Positions 14,927-22,361 of a stretch of DNA of 40,072 bases are shown here, in pieces. A program made the position numbers and the translations under genes. The first letter of the stretch is position 1, and each line of letters begins with the position of its first letter. This stretch comes from Paludibacteraceae bacterium. GTDB taxonomy: Bacteria; Bacteroidota; Bacteroidia; Bacteroidales; Paludibacteraceae. The DNA lies in contig JAFUUE010000047.1 of the NCBI GenBank assembly GCA_017483945.1, positions 1-40,072 of the forward strand, in the 5' to 3' direction. The notes below the pieces were generated by a model. The model had not been told where the DNA came from. It did no database searches and saw only the letters and a list, made by a program, of their open reading frames with translations.

Positions 14927-17180
14927 GTCCCTGAAACGCCTCGCTATCATACTCATTCTACCGGTGCTCACGCTCATGCTGCGCGCCGAGACCTACACGC
15001 TCTACGTCTCCAACCAAACGACATGGAGCACGTTCGACCTGTATGCATGGGGTGATAGCGAGGCGTTTGGTACATGGCCCGGGGCCACCTACGCTGCGAC
15101 CACGACCCTCGGCGGCACGACCTACTGTCTCTACCCCTACTCCGTCAGCGACGGCGCCGCCGTCATGGAGATGCACCTCATCTTCCATAATAACGTCGGC
15201 GAGAACCAACCTGCCGACCGACGCCGACTCATCACCCTCACCGAGCCGCGCGACTACTACCTCGCCGTCACCGACGACGCCATCACTCTCCTCCCTGCGC
15301 CCGACCCGGCCACCGAGCCCGAACAGCCCGACGCTACGCCCTTCAACGTGGACAACACCACGCCCCTCTCGCCCCACAACCGCGTCATCTACGAGCTCAA
15401 CCTCTACGACTTCACCACGGCCGGCACACTGGCAGCCGCACAGGCGCGGCTGCCCGAACTGCGCACACTCGGCATCGACATCATCTGGCTCATGCCTATC
15501 TACCCCCGCAGCGTCCAGGGACGCATCGGCTCACTCGGCAGCCCCTACGCCCCCGCCGACTACACGGCCGTCAACCCCGACCACGGCTCACTACAGGACC
15601 TGCAGCACTTCGTCAACGCCGCACATGACTTAGGCATGGAGGTGTGGCTCGACTGGGTGCCTAACCACACCGGGCTGGACCACGTATGGGTCACCACCCA
15701 CCCCGAGTACTACGTCCGCCGCAACGGCGCCATCCAGCACCCCAACGACTACGGCGACGTCTATCTACTCGACTACTCCTCCGCCGCCCTGTGCAACGCC
15801 ATGACCGACGCCATGCTCTACTGGGTCAACCAGGCCGACATCGACGGCTTCCGCTGCGACTACGTCTCCTCGCCGCAGATACCTGTCTCCTACTGGCAGC
15901 AGGCTATCCCCGCCCTGCAGCAGAACAGCCGCGGCAAGCGGGTATGCATGCTCGGCGAAGCCGACTTCACCGACCAGACACGACTCTACCCCGCCGGCTT
16001 CGACTACGACTATGCATGGGGCTTCGCCGACGGCATCAAGTCTGTCGGCACCGGCACCGACGCCACATCCGCACGCAACGCCCTGCAGACACTCCTTAAT
16101 GCCCTCGCAGCCAACTACGGCACCATGAGCCGCATGACCTACCTGACTAACCATGACGATATAGGCAACAACTTCAGCAGCAACTACATGACCCAGCTCG
16201 GGTCCAACGTAGCGCCGCTGACCGTCCTCTACTTCACCTCACCCGGCATGCCCCTCCTCTATAACGGACAAGAGATCGGGCTCTCCTCCATCCTTAACTA
16301 CTTCAACCGCAATACTATCCCGTGGAGTAATGTCAACCACGCCCTCCACAACACCATCCGCACACTCATCGCCCTCAAACATACCCAGCCCGCCCTGGCC
16401 GACGGACCCGCCTCCGAGCGCGCCGCGACGCGGCTGCTCACCACGGGCAACAGCTCCGTACTCGCCTACGAACGCACTCGGGGCGACAACACCCTGCTCG
16501 TCCTACTCAGTCTGAGCAACCAACCCGTCAACGTCACCCTATCGGGAATCAATCCTAGACAATACGCGTGCATACTCAATAGCCAAACGATAGCCTCCGG
16601 CTGCTATATCACCACGGAGTCACTCTCCGCGACACCGACTATCCAACTCGAACCCAAAGGCTACCGCATCTATACCAACAGCGTCGGCGCACCCGACACC
16701 TACCATATCTACGTCTCCAACCAAACGACATGGAGCACGTTCGACCTCTACGAATGGGGCATACCCAACGAACTCTTCGGCGCATGGCCCGGCGCCACAG
16801 CCGCGGAGCAAACGCAGAGCGACAACATGACATGGAGGGACTATCCCTACTCCGTCGCAGGAGGCACGACCGAGGTCGAACTCAACCTCATCTTCCATAA
16901 CAACGTCGGCGAGAACCAACCCGCCGACCGACGCCGACTCATCACCCTCACTGAGCCACGCGACTACTACCTCATCGTCACCGACGACGCCATCACCGAA
17001 TACAACCCGACCACCGACATCACCTCAGTCGCGGTCGGTGACCGAGACGCAATCGGTGACAAGGATACAGCCCCTGACCGAGACAAAGCCCACACCGCCA
17101 CCAAGCACCTCCGCCACGGCCGATTGCTCATCATCCGCCCCGACGGTCGAACCTACACCGTCCTCGGCACCCGACTGTAA
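14925..17180 (+). CDS. secreted alpha-amylase: CBM26-GH13-CBM26 with C-terminal sorting-like motif
   Basis: 751 residues. Signal peptide (1-21), CBM26 (about 24-118), GH13 barrel (about 150-500) with nucleophile Asp312 (DGFRCDYV), acid/base Glu345 (MLGEAD) and Asp411 (LTNHDD), C-terminal sheet domain (about 500-585), second CBM26 (about 592-688), then a polar linker and a tail with LRHGRLLIIRPDGRTYTVLG. The two CBM26 modules are almost identical even in DNA. The start ATG sits in the preceding repeat array. Expected role: extracellular starch degradation supplying the Sus system, exported probably by T9SS. The coding strand is extremely C-rich relative to G over much of its length, unlike other genes in the window. 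Confidence 0.92.
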   Translation: MSLKRLAIILILPVLTLMLRAETYTLYVSNQTTWSTFDLYAWGDSEAFGTWPGATYAATTTLGGTTYCLYPYSVSDGAAVMEMHLIFHNNVGENQPADRRRLITLTEPRDYYLAVTDDAITLLPAPDPATEPEQPDATPFNVDNTTPLSPHNRVIYELNLYDFTTAGTLAAAQARLPELRTLGIDIIWLMPIYPRSVQGRIGSLGSPYAPADYTAVNPDHGSLQDLQHFVNAAHDLGMEVWLDWVPNHTGLDHVWVTTHPEYYVRRNGAIQHPNDYGDVYLLDYSSAALCNAMTDAMLYWVNQADIDGFRCDYVSSPQIPVSYWQQAIPALQQNSRGKRVCMLGEADFTDQTRLYPAGFDYDYAWGFADGIKSVGTGTDATSARNALQTLLNALAANYGTMSRMTYLTNHDDIGNNFSSNYMTQLGSNVAPLTVLYFTSPGMPLLYNGQEIGLSSILNYFNRNTIPWSNVNHALHNTIRTLIALKHTQPALADGPASERAATRLLTTGNSSVLAYERTRGDNTLLVLLSLSNQPVNVTLSGINPRQYACILNSQTIASGCYITTESLSATPTIQLEPKGYRIYTNSVGAPDTYHIYVSNQTTWSTFDLYEWGIPNELFGAWPGATAAEQTQSDNMTWRDYPYSVAGGTTEVELNLIFHNNVGENQPADRRRLITLTEPRDYYLIVTDDAITEYNPTTDITSVAVGDRDAIGDKDTAPDRDKAHTATKHLRHGRLLIIRPDGRTYTVLGTRL

Positions 17181-17226
17181 CCACCCGAGGGTGAGCCGCA
17201 GGAGATTAGTCTTTGGTGTTTGATTA

Positions 17227-17281
17227 TTCCAGGTTCGTTCCAGGTTCGTTCCAGGTCTGTTCCAGGTCTGTTCCAGGTCTG
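17227..17281 (+). repeat. five-unit 11-bp tandem array between convergent genes
   Basis: TTCCAGGTTCG x2 followed by TTCCAGGTCTG x3, with no gaps, 46 bp after the amylase stop and 22 bp before the end of the convergent ROK kinase gene. The array is related in reverse orientation to units at 4010-4099. In both places it lies downstream of a gene's stop and reads the same way relative to that gene. Confidence 0.92.
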
Positions 17282-17303
17282 TTAGGAACTACGGGTTGTT
17301 CTG

Positions 17304-18263
17304 CTATTCGATGACGAGCGAGGCGGCACCGAGGATAGCGGCATCGGAGTCCTTGAGGGTAGAGATGGATACAGGTATTTTGCCTTTCCAAAGTGGGAGC
17401 AGGTTCTGTTCCATTGCTTGTCGGATAGGATTCATGAGCCAGTGTCCGGCTTTGGTTAGTCCTCCAAAGAGGATGATAGTTTCCGGGCTAAAAGCATGGA
17501 CATAGTCTGCCAGTTTCGTTCCAAGCAGATGACCGGTATAGTCAAATATCAGTTTGGCAACAAGGTCTCCTTTTTCTGCGGCATCAAACACATCTTTGGA
17601 GGTGATACTGTCGATGTCGGGGAGGTCACGCAGCCAAGTCGGTTGGTTTGTAGAGAGGATTATTTCCTTTGCTGTCCGTGCTACGCCGGTGGCAGAGGTG
17701 TATGTTTCCAGGCACCCTCGTTGTCCGCATCCGCATAAGCGTCCGTTGCCGGAGTAGTCTATCTTGCAGTGTCCGAGTTCACCGGCGAATCCATCGTGTC
17801 CATAGAGCAGTTTGCCGTCAATGACGATACCGGAGCCGACCCCGGTACCGAGTGTGATGACGATAAAGTTTTTCATTCCTCGTGCGGAACCGAATATCAT
17901 CTCGCCTTGTGCAGCGGCATTGGCGTCATTGGTGATGGTACATTTGAGTCCCATGCGTTCACGAATGAGTTTGGCGAGTGGGACGATACCTTTCCACGGC
18001 AAGTTAGATGCTTGTTCTATGCATCCGGTGTAGAAATTGGCGCATGGCGCACCGCAGCCGATACCGATAATATCGGTCATCTGTAGTTGATATCCTTCCA
18101 CCAATTGTTTCATTTCTGCGCAGAGAGTATCACAATACTCCTCTATTTGAGGATACTGCTGCGTAGGAATTGAATGGCAGCGAAGTACATGTCCTTGATT
18201 ATCGACCAGACCGAACTTCGTGTCAGTTCCTCCTAAGTCGATACCTAAAGCATAGGATTTCAT
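17304..18263 (-). CDS. ROK-family sugar kinase (glucokinase or N-acetylhexosamine kinase type)
   Basis: 319 residues with all ROK hallmarks: the phosphate-binding LGIDLGGTDTKFG (6-18), NDANAAAQGE with the catalytic-type Asp113, TLGTGVGSGIVIDG (137-150), the ELGH motif (His165) and the zinc-binding CGCGQRGCLE (Cys177, 179, 184). Cytoplasmic; ATP-dependent phosphorylation of a hexose. As the last gene of the glycosaminoglycan run, directly behind the NagB/PIG-L fusion, it most likely phosphorylates a hexosamine or N-acetylhexosamine released from the disaccharide products. Glucokinase is the main alternative, and the starch locus next door would also supply glucose. The start is separated from its upstream neighbour by 14 bp made of 7-bp repeat units. 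Confidence 0.9.
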   Translation of the reverse strand: MKSYALGIDLGGTDTKFGLVDNQGHVLRCHSIPTQQYPQIEEYCDTLCAEMKQLVEGYQLQMTDIIGIGCGAPCANFYTGCIEQASNLPWKGIVPLAKLIRERMGLKCTITNDANAAAQGEMIFGSARGMKNFIVITLGTGVGSGIVIDGKLLYGHDGFAGELGHCKIDYSGNGRLCGCGQRGCLETYTSATGVARTAKEIILSTNQPTWLRDLPDIDSITSKDVFDAAEKGDLVAKLIFDYTGHLLGTKLADYVHAFSPETIILFGGLTKAGHWLMNPIRQAMEQNLLPLWKGKIPVSISTLKDSDAAILGAASLVIE

Positions 18264-18280
18264 TTGTGATTTGTTATTTA
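18261..18280 (-). repeat. 7-bp repeat units at the NagB-kinase junction
   Basis: On the plus strand CATTTG-TGATTTG-TTATTTA covers the stop codon of the upstream gene (18278-18280) through the start codon of the kinase (18261-18263). The same TGATTTG-TTATTTG pair occurs at 26215-26228 and related units at 22372-22385. Confidence 0.6.
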
Positions 18281-20233
18281 CAAGAAATGATACTGTACAA
18301 AGGCTTCGATGGCTTCGTAATTAGCTAGGCCGAGGCGGGCATAGAGTTCGGCGGTGGCATGGTTACGGTCTTCGGCACGTTGCCAGAAGAGACGTTCATC
18401 ATCGCCCATGAAAGGTGCGGACTCCATTTGCGACTGATGTCGGAGGATAGTGTTGCGTTTATGTCTCAGTTCTTCGGGGGACATAGGAACTGCCATCTCG
18501 ATGAGATCCACTTCCCACTCCATCCATGCGCCGCGGTACATCCATATACGGCAGTCGCTGAGCCAGTCTTCGGTGGTTTTCAGTTCATCGAGAGCCGCCA
18601 GTACGGCATCGAGGCACACTTTGTGTGTGCCATGCGGGTCGGCAAGGTCACCGGCGACGAACAGTTCGTGCGGTTTGATGGTCAGCAGCAGGTCCTTGAC
18701 GATGTCCACGTCAGCCTGTGTCAGGTCGCCTTTCTTGACCGCTCCTGTCTCATAGAAAGGCAGGTTGAGGAAGTGGATATGATCTTCGGGCAGTCCCATG
18801 AATCGATCCGCAGCTGTGGCTTCTCCTCGCCGAATAAGGGCTTTGAGGTCGAGAATCTGACGAGGCGTATAATCCGCAAGGGTTATGGGTGATGGGGCAC
18901 CGGTTACTGAGGTATCGGGAATGACGGTTTTATACCCGTTCATAAAATCAAGGAAATACTGGAGGTTGGAGTCGTCGACGGCGATGCATCCGGAGGTCTC
19001 ATAGGCGACATGGACGTTATGTCCCTGCTTGATGAGTCGTTGGAACGTGCCACCCATGGAGATAACATCATCGTCCGGATGTGGCGAGAAGATGAGGACA
19101 TCCTTAGGAAAGGGTTGGGCTCGTTCGGGACGATTGGAGTCATCGGCATTGGGTTTGCCTCCGGGCCAACCGGTGATGGTGTGCTGAAGGTCGTTGAAGA
19201 CTTTTATGTTACAGTTATAGGCTGATCCATGTTGGGTAATGAGTTCCGACAGTCCGTAGTCGTTGTAGTCTCGGTTTGTCAGTTTGAGGATGGGTTTGCC
19301 TGTTTGTTCACATAGCCACACGATAGCACGACGTGTGAGGGCGGTATCCCATTGACACGAGGTGACGAGCCACGGATGATGGATACGCGTGAGGAGCGTA
19401 GCAGCACCTAAGTCGCAGAAGATACGCGCATTGCCGTGCATCTGTAGTGCAGAAGCGGGGCAGGCAGTATCGACAGATCCTTCAACGGCCATGACTATCT
19501 GCTGTGCCTTATGCTCGCCCCATGCGCAGAGAAGGATTTCTCCGGCCTGAAGGATGGTTCCCATACCCATAGTGATGGCTAAAGGCGGCACTTGCTCCAC
19601 AGTACCGAAGATAGGCTTGGCTTCCTCTTTGGAGTTATTATCGAGCACAACCAGTCGGGTGGCACTCCGCATAGGCGAACCGGGTTCATTGAATCCGATA
19701 TTTCCGTTTTGTCCGATACCGAGCAGTTGCAGGTCCACTCCTCCCAGTTCCTGCATCCGACGCTCCAGGTGTGCAATCATAGAGAGCAGGTCTTTTTGTT
19801 CTTTGGTAGCGTCGAAGGTATAGATATTCTCTTGCGGGATGTCCACACGGCTGATGAGTTGCTCGCGTATCTGTCCATAGCAGGCAGCATCGACAGCAGA
19901 CAGCGGGCAGTACTCAAAGAGATTAAAGAGGATGACATTGCGGAAGCTTAGTTCTTCTTCCCTATGGAGACGAACGAGTTCGTCGAACACGTCTGTCATG
20001 GTTCGTCCGCTGACCACGGAGAGGACGAAAGGTTGATAACTCCGTTGTTTTTCGCGGATGCATGATGCGATATGTTGCGCCACCGCATGGGCTCCCTCAC
20101 GCGCTGTCTCGAAGACAGCGGTGGGGATTTTCTCCATGCGACTCACGCGACTTAACTCCAGCACATCATCCGTGCGATAGAGGTTCTCCGGGATGTGGGT
20201 AAAACAGATCTCTGAGGAAAGATTGTTGCGCAT
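18278..20233 (-). CDS. nagB: NagB-like (glucosamine-6-phosphate deaminase fold) fused to a PIG-L deacetylase-like domain
   Basis: 651 residues, the usual length of the fused Bacteroidota form. Residues about 35-330 are the sugar isomerase/deaminase fold (DLQLLGIG, NIGFNEPGS, ITMGMGTIL). Residues about 375-640 are a PIG-L/LmbE domain with SPHPDDDVISMGG (metal ligands around 385-388) and DPHGTH. The NagB half lacks three of four catalytic residues known from E. coli NagB: Phe106 replaces Asp72, Asn176 replaces Asp141, Asn178 replaces His143; Glu183 (Glu148) remains. The phosphate loop is also changed (SGRTMT). Annotation as deaminase is therefore doubtful. The PIG-L half may deacetylate an amino sugar. 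Location between the T9SS protein and the ROK kinase points to hexosamine metabolism from glycosaminoglycans. Confidence 0.85.
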   Translation of the reverse strand: MRNNLSSEICFTHIPENLYRTDDVLELSRVSRMEKIPTAVFETAREGAHAVAQHIASCIREKQRSYQPFVLSVVSGRTMTDVFDELVRLHREEELSFRNVILFNLFEYCPLSAVDAACYGQIREQLISRVDIPQENIYTFDATKEQKDLLSMIAHLERRMQELGGVDLQLLGIGQNGNIGFNEPGSPMRSATRLVVLDNNSKEEAKPIFGTVEQVPPLAITMGMGTILQAGEILLCAWGEHKAQQIVMAVEGSVDTACPASALQMHGNARIFCDLGAATLLTRIHHPWLVTSCQWDTALTRRAIVWLCEQTGKPILKLTNRDYNDYGLSELITQHGSAYNCNIKVFNDLQHTITGWPGGKPNADDSNRPERAQPFPKDVLIFSPHPDDDVISMGGTFQRLIKQGHNVHVAYETSGCIAVDDSNLQYFLDFMNGYKTVIPDTSVTGAPSPITLADYTPRQILDLKALIRRGEATAADRFMGLPEDHIHFLNLPFYETGAVKKGDLTQADVDIVKDLLLTIKPHELFVAGDLADPHGTHKVCLDAVLAALDELKTTEDWLSDCRIWMYRGAWMEWEVDLIEMAVPMSPEELRHKRNTILRHQSQMESAPFMGDDERLFWQRAEDRNHATAELYARLGLANYEAIEAFVQYHFL

Positions 20234-20248
20234 AAGGCTCTATGTATT

Positions 20249-20392
20249 TTAGGATGCCGTCGCTCCGCTCGGGGTGTATAAATTATTTGGGATTGTAATT
20301 TTTGGACGAGTATCTCCGGACGTCATGAGTACAGACATCGATTCTATGGCAGTTACTTCTACCAGTGTTTGTTGATATTTCATTTTTCTCAT
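20249..20392 (-). CDS. 47-residue peptide of the small Bacteroidales type
   Basis: A frame from ATG 20392 to TAA 20249, fitting exactly between the T9SS beta-helix gene (stop at 20401) and the NagB/PIG-L gene (start 20233), with spacers of 8 and 15 bp. It begins MRKMKYQQTLVEVTAIESMS, then has a Ser/Thr/Gly/Pro-rich tail without signal peptide or membrane segment. Short peptides opening with M-K-K/R-x-Y-x-x-P/T-x-L-x-V/I and a hydrophobic-Ser stretch are frequent in Bacteroidales, often near secreted proteins, and some resemble precursor peptides. No function is known to me. The neat fit in the operon argues that it is translated. The N-terminal resemblance is pattern-level only. Confidence 0.55.
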   Translation of the reverse strand: MRKMKYQQTLVEVTAIESMSVLMTSGDTRPKITIPNNLYTPSGATAS

Positions 20393-20400
20393 GGGATTAG

Positions 20401-22344
20401 TTATTGCATGATTACTTTTTGTCCGTTTACTATATACATACCGCCTGCAACGGGTGCGCTAACGCGACGACCGAGGATGTCATAGACTCCTTCGCGGCCA
20501 TTCGTTTCGGATACCTCATCCAATGCTGTGGGAACGTAGTTCGCATTCGGCATGCGTCTGCGCACTGCATTGGGGGCCGGCGCTGTAGCATCTGCATCCG
20601 GTACTTCGCTGAGGTCTATCCACGCTCGTTTGGCCGGAATTTTTAAGTCTTCACCAGCCCGGTAGATAGCGCCATTGTAGATAACATAAATGTTATCATA
20701 GGTAACAGACTTAGCCTCCAGATATGTTCGCAAATTGTTAATATCGCTGTATGTACCTTGGAGTCCATTTCCCGCGATGGGTTCCGCAGCATCTTCTCCA
20801 GTGAGGTTGAGACGAATTAGGGTAGAGGTCGATTCGTAGATATAGGCATGTCCGGCTTCGAGGGCATCGACTTGCTCTATAACCAGTTCACTACCTCCGG
20901 AAGTAGTTCCTACAATGCGCCAGAAGGTAGCCCCCTCAAACTCATCGGCATTCACAGCTTTGGGTGTGCACCAAGTTCCGTACGTATCGGCGGCAACGGA
21001 ACGCGAAGCTATGTTCCAAGGAGAAGCGTAGCAGCCGATATCATTGGCAGAGCGTGTAGTGCCTTCGAGGTCGGCTGTGATGCCGTCCGAGGAGAGGTCA
21101 CATCCTTTACCTATCATCTCCATCGCTCTCCACGACAGATGATAATTGCCATTGGCAGCATCCATAAAGTAGCGGTCATCGCCATATGTAAGATAATAAT
21201 TATTCTCTTTGGTGACCTTTTCAGGCGCTATCATCTTACACAACACATTGTTCTTGAGAGTATAGCCAGCTTCATTTCCAATAGATATATTGCACTCTGT
21301 GGCATTTGCCCCCCACACGATATTATTCTCTACACGCATAGAAGACCCTGTACCTCCTACGTACAGCGAACCGCCGGCATTGGATGCAAAGGTACAGTTC
21401 AAGATACTTCCTTGCAACAGATAGATTGGTGTTTTTGTGCTATTCTGCTGGTTCTTGAACAGACAGTTGGTAATATTTGTGGATGCGCCATCTCCAGTTA
21501 CACTCGAAAAAATAGCGGAACCATTACCTGATGCATTATTATGGTCAAACACGCAAGCGTTGACTATATAGGTACCTGGGTTCTGGAAATACACCGCCCC
21601 ACCCGCATTTGTGGAATGCGAGGCATTGTTGTCTTTGAAATAACAATGGTCTATAACGAGAGTATACTCCTTGTCATTATTGGCAATATAAATTGCACCT
21701 CCTTGGGAAGCAGTATTATTCTCAAAATAGCAATTAGAAATATTTACACCATTTTTTTGATAAACGTGCAACGCACCTCCCTGAGTAATTGCAGAGTTAT
21801 CATGAGTACTTGCAGAGTTATCAATAAAACGGCAGTTATTGATTTTTGCATTGTTGTATAGAGCAGCAACGCCCCCCTTTGCTGAATTACATTTAGTGAG
21901 GGTTAGTCCGTCCCATGTTCCTCCAAAAGCTGGAGAACCGGTGTAGATTTGTACTGTTTCTCCTCCATCTAAAATGGTTGGATTCGTCATCTCCCATGGA
22001 TTATTTCCAACGACGCGCTGAGTAGTACTAGTCTCGGTTCCTACAAAGCCACCATATAATTTAACGCTACTCCAACCTGCAGTAAAAGATCCACTCAGGT
22101 TGTATGTACCTGCAGCAATCCATGTTTCATTGGAGGTTTCATAGGAAGTAAAGGTCGCATTAATCCACTCATTTAAGGTTTTGCCTTCAGTGGCGAGGTT
22201 AACGATGGTAGCAGAGTGCGTTGTCGCTACTGCATCACTCCACTCGGCATCACCGCTTTTACCTGTTTGTACCAAGTACTTAGGTGCTGCGAATGTGCTG
22301 AGCCACAGGAGTGCCGTCAGACTTAAAAGAAAAGTTCGTTTCAT
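20401..22344 (-). CDS. T9SS-sorted right-handed parallel beta-helix surface protein
   Basis: 647 residues: signal peptide (1-19), then a parallel beta-helix (about 100-420) with many Asn-rich rungs such as INNCRFIDNSAS, ISNCYFENNTASQGGAIYI and NITNCLFKN, a beta-rich middle part, and a C-terminal T9SS type A sorting domain ending GVYDILGRRV...GGMYIVNGQKVIMQ. Such helices occur in polysaccharide lyases, but also in plain adhesins. I see no lyase catalytic signature. Inference: exported and attached to the outer surface, perhaps binding the glycosaminoglycan. It starts 17 bp after the upstream regulator gene. A similar protein opens the same operon, but their sequences differ apart from the fold and tail. 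Confidence 0.82.
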   Translation of the reverse strand: MKRTFLLSLTALLWLSTFAAPKYLVQTGKSGDAEWSDAVATTHSATIVNLATEGKTLNEWINATFTSYETSNETWIAAGTYNLSGSFTAGWSSVKLYGGFVGTETSTTQRVVGNNPWEMTNPTILDGGETVQIYTGSPAFGGTWDGLTLTKCNSAKGGVAALYNNAKINNCRFIDNSASTHDNSAITQGGALHVYQKNGVNISNCYFENNTASQGGAIYIANNDKEYTLVIDHCYFKDNNASHSTNAGGAVYFQNPGTYIVNACVFDHNNASGNGSAIFSSVTGDGASTNITNCLFKNQQNSTKTPIYLLQGSILNCTFASNAGGSLYVGGTGSSMRVENNIVWGANATECNISIGNEAGYTLKNNVLCKMIAPEKVTKENNYYLTYGDDRYFMDAANGNYHLSWRAMEMIGKGCDLSSDGITADLEGTTRSANDIGCYASPWNIASRSVAADTYGTWCTPKAVNADEFEGATFWRIVGTTSGGSELVIEQVDALEAGHAYIYESTSTLIRLNLTGEDAAEPIAGNGLQGTYSDINNLRTYLEAKSVTYDNIYVIYNGAIYRAGEDLKIPAKRAWIDLSEVPDADATAPAPNAVRRRMPNANYVPTALDEVSETNGREGVYDILGRRVSAPVAGGMYIVNGQKVIMQ

Positions 22345-22361
22345 GTTGATTAGATTTTTAG

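Noticed and set aside
17181..17303. Intrinsic terminator between the convergent amylase and kinase genes
   Set aside because: No stem-loop with a T run is visible; the space is occupied by the 11-bp direct array, which does not fold on itself.
20401..22344. Polysaccharide lyase based on the parallel beta-helix fold
   Set aside because: The fold is shared by many non-enzymatic surface proteins, and no catalytic Lys/Arg or calcium-binding pattern of a lyase family was recognised.
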